A DNA stretch of 64,000 bases, taken from the NCBI GenBank assembly GCA_963693365.1, contig CAVNZM010000009.1:2976001-3040000 (forward strand). Direction: 5' to 3'. Source of the stretch: Amoebidium appalachense. Taxonomy: Eukaryota; Ichthyosporea. Shown in pieces: positions 12,610-23,969 of the stretch. Below the pieces are notes generated by a model. The model saw only the letters and a program-made list of their open reading frames with translations, ran no database searches and had not been told where the DNA came from. Both the position numbers and the translations under genes were made by a program. The stretch's first letter is position 1. Each line of letters begins with the position of its first letter.

Positions 12610-13556
12610 CACACATGCACGAGTGCACACCACCACACAGGAACGTTCACGGGTAGTGGACACATGGATGGTCGCTATGGGAGTCTGATGATTAGCCAAT
12701 CAGAAACACACATGTTCCATTAAACAAACAGTAGGCCAATTTGCACAATTTGCCATGAGGCAAGGGCCTCCAGAGACTTCGTGAAACTATGTTGAAGTGG
12801 CTTGTCTGGACACGTGTTCCAATTTTAGTACTGTGGGTTTAGTGTTCAAGGTGGGGCATTATATTCAAATCGTACAGACGTTTTGCATTTCTATTTAGGG
12901 TGTAGGGCCATCGTAGCGTTAAGGCAAGCACTCACTCTGTAGTGTTAAAGCACTCGCTGTATCAATGCTGAGATATGTGTTTCCTCCTTAGGGTATAGGC
13001 CCAGCGTAGCGTTAAAGCAAGTGCTCACTCTGTAGCGTTAAATCACACATTCTATCCGTACTGACTGGGGGATTTCCATTTAAGGGTATATGAGCGTTAA
13101 AGCACACAGTATCCGTACTGACTAGGACACTTCCATATTAGGGTATGGGACCAGCGGAGTGGGCAGCAGACACAGCAGGTGGAGATAGGGGGCAGTGTGA
13201 GTGGGCTTGAGATTTGCCCCGACGGCACCCTTCTGACCGTGACGTCAGGAAAGACCGTCTCCTTCTGGACCATGGACGGGTATGAACCCTCCCCCCGCCC
13301 GCCCGCCAATTGTCCCTGACCCTTTTTGACATATCCTGCTTTGGAAGTATAGAGGGTTTTCTTCCCCGGGGGGAGGGGGGGGGGGGCTCTGTGTGCGTGC
13401 GAACGTGTGCGTGTTTTGTTTCCCCGGGGAGTATTTTTTTGTTGTTGTTTGGGGGGGAGGGAGGGAGGGGGAAGGGGGGGGGGGGGGGGGGGGGAGCTTG
13501 TGCTGCCTCCCACTTTCCAGCCCTCTCACTAATTCACACAACCACTCCTCACATCC

Positions 13557-13598
<42 letters not shown>

Positions 13599-13853
13599 AA
13601 AAAAAAAAAAAAAAAACATCACCCAAAAACATCACCCAAAACGGAATAGAGAGAGTGTGAGTGAGAGAGGAGGAGGAGTATGTGGTGGTGGTGGTGGTGG
13701 AAGAAGAGAGTACACACGCTCACACAAACATCCACGCTCAAATCCACACACACGTACCCACTCACACACATCATGCACTTGCATGCAAACACACACATCG
13801 GCACACACACATGCACCCACATCCAGACCCACACCCATGCACCTACGCACACA

Positions 13854-13887
<34 letters not shown>

Positions 13888-13939
13888 AATCACACACCAG
13901 CGCACGTAAATTATATGCGCTCGCCCGCGCGCACGCACG

Positions 13940-13992
<53 letters not shown>

Positions 13993-14107
13993 CCATAGAC
14001 ACACACACAACCATAGACACACACACACATACTCGCTCACTCACTCACCCACTCAATTTCACGCATTCACACAAACATCCACGGATACACATACATATTC
14101 TCCCCCC

Positions 14108-14172
<65 letters not shown>

Positions 14173-14476
14173 ACACACATGAACACCCACACGTACAGAC
14201 GTTCACACCTACACGTACTCACCCATGCCCATTTTCCAGGTTCAACAAAGTCAAGTCATTCGATATGTCATGCCAGGTCAACTCTGCGTCACTGCACCCA
14301 GACAAAAAGAGGGTTGTGTGCGGAGGGGAGGACTTTTACCTGCACGTGTTTGACTACGACACGACAGAGGAGAAGGGTGTGTGCTTGCTGTGTGGGTGTG
14401 GGTGTGGGTGTGGGGCGGGGAGGTGGGGGTGGATGGGTTGGGGGTGGGTGGGGGGTAGGTGGGTGGGTGTGGGTGT

Positions 14477-14511
<35 letters not shown>

Positions 14512-14913
14512 GCGTGCGTCTGTGTCTGTGTCTGTGTCGGTGTCTGTGTGTGTTTGTGTGCGCGCGGGTGTACATGCGCTCGTGTCCGTGTGTTCGCGTG
14601 TGCCTTTTGTGTCTTGCTAGTTTGTTTCTTCTTGCGTTGCTTGAGTAGTGAAGTGTGTGTCTGTCTGGTCACTCATAGTGCAAATGCTGTCGCCCTTTCC
14701 TTTCATGCTATTCTATGTGGAGCACGGCACTTTTCGTTGTGTTTGCCCGTATTTCAGAATGTGCCACGTTCTTACCACATCTCTTCCCCCCCACCCCCGC
14801 GCCACCCCTGAATACAGGGGTAGATTGAGCCTCTACTCCCGGACACACACACATCCGCATTTACATCCACACACGCATATTCACACACACACATGTACAC
14901 GTGCACACCTCCA

Positions 14914-14972
<59 letters not shown>

Positions 14973-15006
14973 CATGTACACGCCTACACACCTTCGCACG
15001 TCCACG

Positions 15007-15053
<47 letters not shown>

Positions 15054-15113
15054 ACCTCCACCCCCACCCCACCCCCCTCCACCCCACACTACACACACAC
15101 ACACGCGCACACA

Positions 15114-15152
<39 letters not shown>

Positions 15153-15510
15153 ACACGAACAGAGGTGTACAAGGGCCACCACGGCCCCGTGCACTGTGTG
15201 CGCTACTCCCCCGACGGCATGCTGTATGCCAGTGGCTCTGAGGATGGAACCGTGCGCCTGTGGCAGGACCAGGTCGGCACAGAATACGGCCTCTGGTATG
15301 TTTTTGTTGGATTCTTCCCCCCTCTCCCCGTTCTGTGGCTCTGCTTATTATGCATACTCTCTTGTTTGGTTTGCATGCTGGATAGTGTTGCCCGTATTGA
15401 TTTTGTACTTGCTACTCTATAACGCATTTTAAACCCCCCATCTCCTCTCTCGCCCGCCCTTCCCCTCTCTCTCCTTTCCCCATCTTCTCTCTCTCTCTCA
15501 CACACACACA

Positions 15511-15565
<55 letters not shown>

Positions 15566-16390
15566 GCCCCCCCTCCCTCTCTCTCTCTTTCTCTCTCTCT
15601 CTCTCTTCCTCCCCCCCCCCCCCCCCCCCCCGGGTTCCGCCGTGTCTCCAAACTCTCTCTCTCTCTCTCTCTCTCTCCCCCCCCCCCCCCCCCCCCCCCC
15701 TCCCTCCCCTCTCTCTCTGTTTCTCTCTCTCTCTCTCTTCCTCCTCCCCCCCCCCCCCCCGGTTCCCCCGTGTCTCCAAAAATGCACTGCAAGCAATTAC
15801 CCAGGCACGTGCTTGCCTCATTTCACTGGTGTTCAATGCGCCTGTGTTACCTCTCTTTTGCCTCCCCACCCACCCACCCACCACCACCACCACCACCACC
15901 ACCGTCGAAAAAAAAAAGAAAGCAAACAAAATTAATAAATATTTTATTAAAAAAAAAAAAACTCACACGCACACACACATCACCCCCACTCCCGCGCCGC
16001 CCGGTGGTAGGGTCGAAGCTCAAGTACAGTGCGCGTGACTTGGCATGGTTTTTCTGTGTTTGTTGCGCCGGCCTTTCTATATCCTTCTTTTGACACAGCA
16101 GCGGGCCGCCCATTATTCAAGCCCTCCCCCCCCCCCCCCCCCCCCCCTCCCCCCCTTCCCCCGTACACGTACGTGTGAATACACGCGCTCGCTCACACAC
16201 ACGCACAAATGTTGAACAGCGTCCCACGTAGGCTCTCCCGGGGGAGAAAGCACACACGCCCTTGAGCATGCTCACAAACGGGCACAATTCATTGTAATTA
16301 GTGTTACAATCATGTTCCTTTGCTAACAGGTATGTTGGGTGCAGGAGGTATGTGGGCTCCGAGGAGAAGGTTGAGGAGGGCAAGGAGTAG
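8558..16390 (+). CDS. STRAP: STRAP/UNRIP WD40-repeat protein, 9 exons
   Basis: Exons: 8558-8666, 9329-9393, 10356-10426, 11144-11225, 11985-12157, 13142-13279, 14240-14376, 15163-15295, 16345-16390. All introns are GT..AG, the phases agree, and the total is 954 nt (317 aa plus stop). The product follows serine-threonine kinase receptor-associated protein (Unrip) along its length. It opens with [19 protein letters not shown] and then has CKDGKPMLR across intron 1, SGDWIGTF-type and GHK/GAVW junctions, [47 protein letters not shown] and a short acidic tail ending EEGKE. This is a seven-bladed WD40 propeller. In animals STRAP joins the SMN complex in snRNP assembly and modulates TGF-beta signalling; only the former is a plausible role here. 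The protein is slightly shorter than the roughly 350-residue animal form, mainly at the tail. The last exon is the least certain part: an alternative acceptor at 16329 keeps the frame but fits the family less well. Confidence 0.95.
8667..9328 (+). repeat. (GT)n and poly-G in STRAP intron 1
   Basis: The intron begins GTGCGTATG and runs at once into imperfect (GT)n with CG-alternating parts (about 8680-8825), then further GT and poly-G (about 8940-9018). Open frames here are Cys-Val artefacts. Confidence 0.9.
9980..11080. repeat. Poly-C/poly-G and (GT)n tracts in STRAP introns 2 and 3
   Basis: Poly-C occurs at about 10000-10028, 10062-10080 and 10434-10460. (GT)n occurs at about 10668-10739. 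Poly-G-rich runs lie at about 10870-10932 and 11000-11080. Exon 3 of STRAP (10356-10426) sits inside this block. Confidence 0.85.
11226..11984 (+). repeat. Poly-C, (CA)n and internal duplication in STRAP intron 4
   Basis: Poly-C lies just after the donor (about 11238-11262), then (CA)n, poly-C/poly-A (about 11593-11652) and poly-C (about 11929-11955) close to the acceptor. A segment around CCTTCCATTGTTCTGTGCCG with downstream TATACCTTGTGTG occurs twice (about 11420-11475 and 11680-11733), showing a local duplication of roughly 260 bp period inside the intron. Confidence 0.8.
12888..13160 (+). repeat. Minisatellite (~92 bp) ending at the exon 6 splice acceptor
   Basis: Degenerate tandem units begin at about 12889, 12982, 13073 and 13132. 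Each carries a TTAGGGTATAGG-like core, AGCGTAGCGTTAAAGCA, CACTCTGTAG and TACTGACT. The core positions are about 12895, 12988, 13080 and 13138, so the spacing is 93, 92 and then about 58. The last core is the real acceptor of STRAP exon 6 (exon starts 13142). Earlier units therefore resemble decayed copies of that splice junction. Confidence 0.75.
13557..13616. repeat. (C)n(A)n composite tract
   Basis: About 32 C followed directly by about 28 A, in STRAP intron 6. The same C-then-A junction recurs at about 11593-11652, 19657-19716, 34690-34755, 36671-36739 and 58239-58290. Confidence 0.9.
13735..14180 (+). repeat. (CA)n and ~50-nt poly-C upstream of STRAP exon 7
   Basis: Imperfect CA repeats (about 13735-14040, with CG-alternating DNA at 13925-13948), then poly-C (about 14110-14158) and more CA, ending shortly before the acceptor at 14239. 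Confidence 0.9.
14377..15162 (+). repeat. (GT)n then (CA)n/poly-C in STRAP intron 7
   Basis: GT-rich sequence follows the donor (about 14380-14580). (CA)n (about 14885-14970), poly-C (about 15008-15052) and (CA)n (about 15090-15160) lead directly into the acceptor at 15162. Confidence 0.9.
15296..16344 (+). repeat. STRAP intron 8: dispersed element copy, (CT)n, direct duplication
   Basis: A diverged copy of the dispersed element lies at about 15338-15435 and ends in a C-run. (CT)n and C tracts follow (about 15440-15755). The phrase CCCGGTTCC.CCGTGTCTCCAAA occurs twice (about 15629-15652 and 15757-15780), separated by (CT)n and poly-C. (CAC)n is at about 15879-15903 and poly-C at about 16127-16147. 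Confidence 0.75.
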
Positions 16391-17338
16391 TCATGTGACT
16401 GAGACGGTGAATGCGATTGGACGCCAGCCACAACCTTTACCTATTTTGGTAAAAGAATGCTCATCTAACTGACAGCGTATTGCTAGTAACGATTGCCGTT
16501 AATGTGGTTTAATGGCATGGCTGGCACGGGCACTCCATTCCTCGCATCGAACCGATTTTCTTTTTTTTCCTTCTGTTTTTTTTCCGTTCATTTAAGTTTT
16601 TTTTTTCTTTTCTTTTGTTTTTTATTTTTCATTTTTATTTTCATATTTATATATCTTGATTCAGTGGTAGGTGTTATATTGAAGCAGAAACTGTTTCGTA
16701 TGCTCTTTGACAAGAAGTATTAGCAGGCACCATCACACAAACAATGGCATGTCCATTGGTACACAGTAATTTTTCCACTTGTTTTCCATATCTACACACA
16801 CAACACAACACACAGAAGGGCGTAACTTTATTACCTGGGCCTTTCTTAGCAAACACGACGTCCTCACTTAAAAATAGCCAATTGTTTCCTGTGCATGCAC
16901 AAAAAAATCTCACAGGGAGCTTCAAAAACTTCTGTGTTCACAACATCGAAAGCAAAACGCGCACATGAACTGAAAAAGTGTTGTCATCCCGCCAGTACTA
17001 GTCTGCTTGTATTGTAGTGTCTGTGCACGGACACTGTGACTTAAGAATTGGTCAGTAAAGAAAGTGTCATAGACACGATATTGTGCCGCTGGTAGGCACA
17101 CACTCCCATTATATATTGTCAAAAAAAAGTACGAGAGCGCTCTTTTGTCTTGGGAGGAGTTGAACTTCGCCGGCTTGTCCCGAAGTTCATTTCATGATTA
17201 TGTTTAGATATAGACACTTTTTATATCACCTCTCTCTCACTCGAGTCCACAAAACATGTAGGCAGTCCCTCAGTTACGTAATTACGAAATCAATAACGGC
17301 CGAGGCCGTCACCCGGAACCACTGAGTCATTCTCTCTG

Positions 17339-17378
<40 letters not shown>

Positions 17379-17379
17379 C

Positions 17380-17420
<41 letters not shown>

Positions 17421-18015
17421 TTTTTTTTTTTTTTTTTTTATTTCCTTTTGCTATTGAGCTCGTTTCCGACAACAGGCACGAGGGGTTGACGTCATGCTGA
17501 CATCACGTTTTAGAATTATAGGTCAGCCAATCAAATCCACGAATAGAATATAGATTATACTGTCCACTCCGGCGGGTATATAAACCGGCTCATGGTCACA
17601 CTCTGCAGTTGAGGTTCAAGTGAAAAAAAAAAAGCGCCTTGGCATTTTTTCCTAATGCCACACACACTGTTGTTCAAGTTAACAGTAATCCGAAGGCTTA
17701 GTAAACCCCAGCTTAGTAAACCCCAGCAACTTGGGATGGGGTATAGTTAAGCCTCCTTTTTCTCGCAATCTAGAAGTATGAGCCACTTGGATCTCTCCGT
17801 CTCTAGGCTGTTGAATGCACACTGTTTTCCTCCTGCAAGCGCTTGCACTGGTGTGTTTGAAGCACATATGACTTAGAACATCAATCACCTATCTTGACCC
17901 TTCATTAGCTTGTAGCAGCTCGTAAGCTTGCCGCTAACACCACTTTTCGTTTCCTTTTGTTTCATTTTTAACGACATCTCTTCCTAGTTATTTCCCTATT
18001 GTGTATAAAATCAAG
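16391..18015. other. Intergenic between STRAP and heptad-repeat gene
   Basis: A T-rich stretch lies at about 16555-16660, unique DNA at 16700-17300, (CT)n plus poly-C plus poly-T at 17341-17440, and the likely promoter of the next gene at 17527-17584. A perfect 15-bp tandem duplication, CTTAGTAAACCCCAG twice, lies at about 17697-17727. No gene was recognised. Confidence 0.6.
17527..17584 (+). promoter_or_regulatory. CCAAT box and TATA box
   Basis: CCAAT lies at 17527-17531 and TATATAAA at 17577-17584, about 46 bp apart, in the normal order for a + strand class II promoter. The next ATG-initiated gene starts at 18016, which would imply a 5' leader of roughly 400 nt. CCAATCA-type motifs occur elsewhere in the window, so the TATA box is the stronger evidence. 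Confidence 0.5.
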
Positions 18016-18783
18016 ATGGAAACGAAAGCTGGGGCCCCAACCAACGGCTCTAAACAGCAATTTTCTCAAGATAACAGGGAGGTGTTAGAGGGAAACTGTC
18101 AGGTTATCGAGGCAAACGGGAAATTAATCCGGGGAAATGGAAACAGAATAACGGGCAATGGAAACATTATTGAAGGAAATTCGAGTAAGATCAAGGGTGA
18201 TGACAACTGGATAAAGGGGAACTGCATTCACTTAATAGGAAACAGGTGCGCTATTGAAGGAAATATGAATAATGTTACTGGTGATGACAACGACATGAAA
18301 GGGAATATGAACAACATCAAGGGAAACCGGAACCACGTTGTCGGGAACATGAACAACATGCGTGGCCTGGAAAACACGGCTACCGGCAACCTAAACAGCA
18401 TCAAGGCGGTTAAGGTGTATGATTTTCCAGAGCAGCAGGCGTCTACACAAACAAACGGGAGAGTAGCTATGGAAACAGCGGCACAGCATGCTCCTGCACA
18501 AAACGGAGAGTTTTCACCAAGACCTGTGCCATTCTCGGGATCTATGAGCGAAAAACAACCCTACACGTCGGAAATAAGGCCGACAATACAGCCCACCGTG
18601 CCTCCCCCCTCCGTCGTTTTCTCCACCCAACCCATCACCTCTCCTTCCGCTTTTGCTTCTGGGGTTTCTGCAAGCGACATCCCCTTTGCCTCTCCAGCCC
18701 CCATGTATGCATCTGCACCAGCCGATGTTAGTGACGCACCTCCATCGTATGACGATGTGGTGCTTGGCATTAGCCGGCTTTAA
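18016..18783 (+). CDS. Heptapeptide-repeat protein with C-terminal PPSY motif
   Basis: A frame of 255 codons from ATG 18016 (an upstream GTG at 18001 is not a plausible eukaryotic start). Residues about 23-135 consist of some 15 consecutive seven-residue units of the form [I/V/M]-x-G-N-x-N-x, for example ITGNGNI, IEGNMNN, VTGDDND, IKGNRNH, VVGNMNN. Such regular hydrophobic-Gly-Asn repeats suggest a short-coil parallel beta-helix or solenoid with an Asn ladder. Residues about 140-235 are Pro/Ser/Ala-rich and probably disordered. The tail holds PPSYDDVV (PPSY about 242-245), a canonical PPxY motif that binds WW domains, for example of NEDD4-type ubiquitin ligases. No TM segment or signal peptide is seen. 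I do not recognise the family; a surface or adaptor role is inference. Transcription probably starts from the TATA element near 17577. Confidence 0.65.
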   Translation: METKAGAPTNGSKQQFSQDNREVLEGNCQVIEANGKLIRGNGNRITGNGNIIEGNSSKIKGDDNWIKGNCIHLIGNRCAIEGNMNNVTGDDNDMKGNMNNIKGNRNHVVGNMNNMRGLENTATGNLNSIKAVKVYDFPEQQASTQTNGRVAMETAAQHAPAQNGEFSPRPVPFSGSMSEKQPYTSEIRPTIQPTVPPPSVVFSTQPITSPSAFASGVSASDIPFASPAPMYASAPADVSDAPPSYDDVVLGISRL

Positions 18784-18903
18784 CACTTGTTGAGGTCAAT
18801 TTTCTCGCTCAGGTACCCGTGGATTCTTTTTGAGCTAATCACCCCCGCCCTCCGTCCCCCTCTTCTTCCTTTCCCCCCCCCTCCCCCCCTCTCCCTCCCC
18901 TCG

Positions 18904-18974
<71 letters not shown>

Positions 18975-19657
18975 GCTCACACACACACACACCCTCGCTC
19001 ACTCACGATCATGCCCATAATATGCGAGCACACACACACACACACATATATCTACCCACCCCCTTTGCCCGGGTGCCGTATCCCACCACCAGCACCATAG
19101 CACACATCCACACCCACACGACCAGCATTGCCGCAGCATTTTCCTTCCTAGCCCTCCCTCCTCCCCCCCCCCTCCCCCCCCTTCCTCCCCCCCGAGATTA
19201 TGCAGCCTTGAGGTGTCACGTGCGCACTTATTTGTCGTATGTGTTAGGGGCATTTGTTGGGGGTTAGGGTCTTTAGTGTGTCTTTCTAGGACTTTGTTTT
19301 TCTTCATTCATAGGTTTCGATTTATGTTTCGTATGTATGTAATACTACACCCAATATTTATACATATGGGTATTCTGTAGGTATAAGAGGGGGCAGGTAC
19401 CCACGCAAAGACGGCTGTATTGTGACATTGTTTCAGATTAGTAAGCATTAGAAATAGTCTCTGTATTGCAAAACGGCCGGAAATCCTCTAAGATGCGTTA
19501 ATGAATTGGAAAGACCATATATTAACTCTGCATTTGATCGTACTTTCTGAGGCATGGGGCGTCTTATCAGCTTCCCTACCCACCCCCCTCCCCCCCCTCC
19601 CCCCCCCCCCCCCACCTCCTCCGCCCCGCAGCCCCGAATCGTTTCCCGTTAGCCAGC

Positions 19658-19696
<39 letters not shown>

Positions 19697-19858
19697 AAAA
19701 AAAAGAAAAGAAAAAACCCCCAACACAACCCAACGTGGTGATCCACCGATGTTCAAGAGAAACAGCATCTGAAGGTTGGGCTTCACATATTTAGTCCTTG
19801 CAAAATCTGCATTGCATCGTCCGTCGTGAATGTGTCCGTCGTACACTGTAGCACAATT

Positions 19859-19894
<36 letters not shown>

Positions 19895-20000
19895 CCTCCC
19901 CCCCCCTCCCCCCCCTCCCCGCTCCCCCCCCTCCCCCCCCCCCTCCCCTCCCCTCTCCCCCCCTCCCCCCTCAAAAAGAACCCTTCCTCACTCATCCACC
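18784..20000. other. Intergenic repeats
   Basis: (CA)n at about 18905-18971, C-rich tracts at 19160-19195 and 19585-19612, (C)n(A)n at 19657-19716, and (CT)n/C-rich at 19861-19970. A short motif at about 19751-19781 resembles one at 36479-36511. No gene was recognised. Confidence 0.6.
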
Positions 20001-20020
20001 CACACCCATTATCCAGTCAA

Positions 20021-20092
20021 GAACCACCTCTCACCCTTCGGCTGCCACAGTGTCCTCTTTGTCTCTGGCCTGGATTTTCTTTGAATATCATG

Positions 20093-20132
<40 letters not shown>

Positions 20133-20221
20133 GTGTCTGTGCTGTGTGTGTGTGTCTGTGCTGTGTGTGTGTGTGTCTGTGCTGTGTGTGTGTGCGTGTG
20201 TGTGTGTGTGCATGTCTGTGC

Positions 20222-20297
<76 letters not shown>

Positions 20298-20487
20298 ATG
20301 TGTGTGCGTGTGTGCATGACTGCGCAGTGTGTGTGTACGGTATGTGTGTGTGTGTGGGGGGGGGGGGGGGGGGGGGAGGTGGGGGGGGAGGGGGGAGGAG
20401 AGCAGGGGGAGGGGGGCAGATGGTGAAACATGGACAGTGAGCTGCTTATCGAGGCAATACGGCTAGCACCGGTATGCTATGACCCTC

Positions 20488-20522
<35 letters not shown>

Positions 20523-20616
20523 CCCCGAGTCCTCCCGGGGGCCCCGCACATTCTGCGCTGGCCCGCAAAACGCAATCACATCTGGCATTCTCCTCTAATC
20601 AAAATGTCCGGATAAA
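20021..20616 (+). CDS. Possible exon fragments of an unidentified gene
   Basis: Three short stretches read like coding sequence between repeats. One follows a CAG at about 20017 (peptide KNHLSPFGCHSVLFVSGLDF). One ends at 20486 (SELLIEAIRLAP) at a good donor, GTATGC, followed by poly-C as at many real donors in this window. One lies at about 20528-20615 and ends in a stop (peptide parts GAPHILRWPAKRNHIW, SPLIKMSG). The phases do not join into one clean frame, and the (GT)n tract 20096-20356 lies between the first two. No family is recognised, and this may be degenerate or chance. Confidence 0.2.
20096..20376. repeat. (GT)n with poly-G
   Basis: Imperfect (GT)n at about 20096-20356, followed by poly-G to about 20376. 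Confidence 0.9.
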
Positions 20617-21529
20617 ATTTGTTGGCTATAGTCCAGTGGTGTACTTTTTGAAATACTTAATGCCTCAATCTTGACCCACACAAGCACACATCTATGCGGT
20701 GTTGAAGCTGTATTTGCTGGAGCCACCCCTGTGTATGTATAATGCCATATCTTCATGTTGTATATTCCTCTTCATTGACAACTCCATTCCCCAGTTGAAA
20801 TCAATACATCTTTCCCCCCCTTCCCCCCCCCCCCCCCCCCCCCCCTCCCCCCCCTCCAACCCCTTCCACACAACCACGTCCACCACCACACGCGCGCACA
20901 CACACACATACTCACTTACTTACACGTGTGTGTGCAGGGACACAGGTCACGCACACGGACATGCAGCATACGCACACAATGCACGCTCACACCCAGGTAC
21001 TCAAGAACGCGCACAAATATCCCCCCCCCCCCCCCCCCCCCCCCCCTCTCCCTTCCCCACCCCCCCACCCCCACACACAAAAAAAAAATTAAAATAAAAT
21101 AAAATAAAATAAGAAGAGGAGGAAGAAGAAGAAGAAGTATATATATTAAACCCGTTGGTGTATTTGGGCAAATACACCCACGGTGGCCTGAGTTGTATTC
21201 AGAGTAGCATCCGCTAGTAGAAAGCTCTGCTAACCAAACCATGCAGTATGTTTTTAGAGAATTTCACAGGTTTGCGGTTATTCAGTTTCGTGTTTGTACA
21301 CACACAAGAGAAGATCCTACATTTGTGGGGGCAATACTGTACTTATGTAGGGATAAATTGTTGTTTTTGATAAGGTGACCTTGGTTGCATGCACATGTGC
21401 AGCCTCCGAGGCTCCGGGCAGAGAGAGGGGGGAGGGAGAGAGGGAGGGGAATGAAGGGGAGAGGGGGGGGGGAGACGGGGGGAGACGGGAAGGGGACACG
21501 GCTCAAGATGATGGAAGTGGGACGGTGCC

Positions 21530-21575
<46 letters not shown>

Positions 21576-21756
21576 GTTCAATGACCTTTCTTCTTCTTCT
21601 TCTTTTTTTTTTGTGCGTGTGTGTTGGGGGGGGGGGGGGGGGGGGAGGGGGAGACGGGAGGAGGTGGAGGAAGGGGTTGGCCTGCCCGAGGTGCACACAT
21701 CGGCCGGGGGAAGGGAGGGGGAGGGGGGGGAGGGAAGGAAAGGTGGGTGTGGGTGT

Positions 21757-21801
<45 letters not shown>

Positions 21802-21888
21802 TTTCTGTGCATAAGTTATGTTTGTGCGTGCGCATGACACCGTGTGCCATGCATGCCAGTGTGTTTGGTGTGACAGTGTGCGGCACTG

Positions 21889-21943
<55 letters not shown>

Positions 21944-22533
21944 TGTCTGTCTGTCTGTCTGTGTGTGTGTGTGTGTACGTGTGTACACGTGTGTGCGTTT
22001 ATGAGGCAGTTTGGCCTTTGGATAAAATATGCATCGAGGGAAGGCCCCGCCACACGCCGAGGGGGGGGGGGGGGGGGGGGGGACGGCTCCGGCACGAGGT
22101 ATTATGCGTGAACCAACAGGTCTATTTTCGAGAGGCTGGAAAAAAGAAAAAAAAAAGGCTGTCGGCCAAAACGAGAACTACACGAATGTGTTGGTTGTTG
22201 CGGTGGTGGGATGGCTAAGGGAAGGGGGGGGAGGGAAAGAGAGGGGGGGGGGGATCTAAAGAGAAAGGGGGGGGGGGGGGGGGGGGGGGAGGGGGGGATG
22301 GTTGGCTCAAGGCCGAGCAGGACCCATCGGCGGAAACTTCGGTGCTCGGACTGTTATTGTTGTTGTTGAGTTACTATGATGTCACCGTGTATTGTTTTCC
22401 CTTTTTTTTCTTTTTTCTTTGCCCTTTGGGGGGGAAGGGGGGGGGGATATATGTGTGTGTGTGTATCATGTATATATACATACATATATATATATATATT
22501 ATCTATCAGTATACACATATATATATATAGATA

Positions 22534-22592
<59 letters not shown>

Positions 22593-22669
22593 CCCTGAGA
22601 CCTGAACGAGAGAGAGATGGGGAAAGATCTACAGACTACAGAGAACTCGCGAACTGTATGCGCAGGGAA

Positions 22670-22709
<40 letters not shown>

Positions 22710-23059
22710 GGGGGGGGGGGCTAGGATACTGCTTCGAACTTATCAGCCAGTATTTTTGGACGCCCTAGCTAGGGATGTCTACGCCAGTGCACACACACAC
22801 ACACATATTCAGTCCGAAAACGCATACGTGCATACAAAGAATAGTAGTGTTGTAGAGCCGCGTGACCTACAAAAATATCGCCTGACGGCTTCACTCCTTC
22901 CTGTGGCCCTGGCTCCTGTGGCTCATAGATGAGCCAATCATAATACTCAGCTAAACAAATGTTGCAAATTATAACTATAAATGGTAAGCTGATAAGGGAA
23001 TGACTTCATTGGTGTAAACAAAGTGCTTGAACAAAAGTTGGTTACACCCTCGTTTCCCC

Positions 23060-23090
<31 letters not shown>

Positions 23091-23217
23091 GCCGCCGCCG
23101 CCGCAACCAAAAATTTCGAGGGGGGGGGGGGGGGGGAGGGAAGCGAGGGGGGGGGGGGGGGGGGGGGGGGGGTTTGAATGCGGAACACGGTACGAAGGGG
23201 GGGGGGGATTTTTTTGT

Positions 23218-23248
<31 letters not shown>

Positions 23249-23780
23249 GGGGGGGGGACGGAACGAAAATTTCGAGGGGGGGGGGGGGGGGAACGAGGGG
23301 GGTGGAGGGGGTTTGAATGCGGAACACGGTACGAGGGGGGGGGGGGGGGGGGGGGGGGTGGAATCCGAGTCTGCAGTGTGCTTGCCATTAGTGTCATTAT
23401 TATTTAAACAGCTGCAGCATGTGAAAGTGACCTGCAATCACTTCTACACATTTTTATTGTGGTATTTTGACTACGCATAATGATATCTTGGCGAATGTTG
23501 CATGCATGGATGTAGTGTGTGCTTGACGTGTATGTGGTTGCGTGTGTGCATGTTCGTGTGTGTGTGCCGTGTGCGTGTGCATTGAATGTGACATAGCATA
23601 CTCTACATACACCGTGACATTACAGTTAAACTGTAAGTAACATTACAATCATAAACCACCACTATAACATGCTGAACATTACTGGAAGTTAAATGTTACA
23701 ACTGACACCTAACAAACTGATTCTTAAGTATTAACTTGGCATCATGATGCCAAATACCATACTAATCGAACCTACTAGAC
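20617..23780. other. Repeat-rich intergenic DNA
   Basis: Poly-C at 20826-20845 and 21018-21046. A (GAA)n-like purine tract at 21108-21137. A near-perfect palindrome at 21157-21178. (GT)n at 21530-21574, 21748-21770 and 21893-21980, with (GTCT)n inside the last. Poly-G at 21770-21800, 22060-22082 and 22668-22720. (TA)n/(GA)n at 22450-22590. G/C homopolymers with a (GCC)n patch at 23060-23360, including two fragments of the dispersed element. No gene was recognised. Confidence 0.6.
22470..22592. repeat. (TA)n followed by (GA)n
   Basis: TATATA-rich DNA at about 22470-22535, followed by uninterrupted (GA)n at about 22536-22592. Confidence 0.9.
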
Positions 23781-23969
23781 ATGCTCTACGTTTGCCACCT
23801 GACCCCAAAGCAGCTGGCAGCTACAATAACAATTAGAAAAATAAAAAACTACGTTGAGGGATTGGCTCACTTCCACCTATTATCCGTGACACTAAAACTG
23901 AGCAGGCGGATGCCAAAAGCGGTGACCAAAGCATACAACATGGCCTTGCACCTACATCATTGCATTTAA
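23781..23969 (+). CDS. Small hypothetical ORF (62 aa)
   Basis: A 62-codon frame from ATG to TAA in an island of normal-complexity DNA (about 23380-24060). The product is basic and amphipathic (for example IRKIKNYVEG, KLSRRMPKAVTKAY) with no recognised domain. No splice signals or promoter tie it to a neighbour. Length alone does not prove it is a gene. Confidence 0.2.
   Translation: MLYVCHLTPKQLAATITIRKIKNYVEGLAHFHLLSVTLKLSRRMPKAVTKAYNMALHLHHCI

Noticed and set aside
12895-13143. TTAGGG telomere-like repeats
   Set aside because: Single TTAGGG motifs spaced about 92 bp apart belong to the intronic minisatellite; there is no tandem hexamer array.
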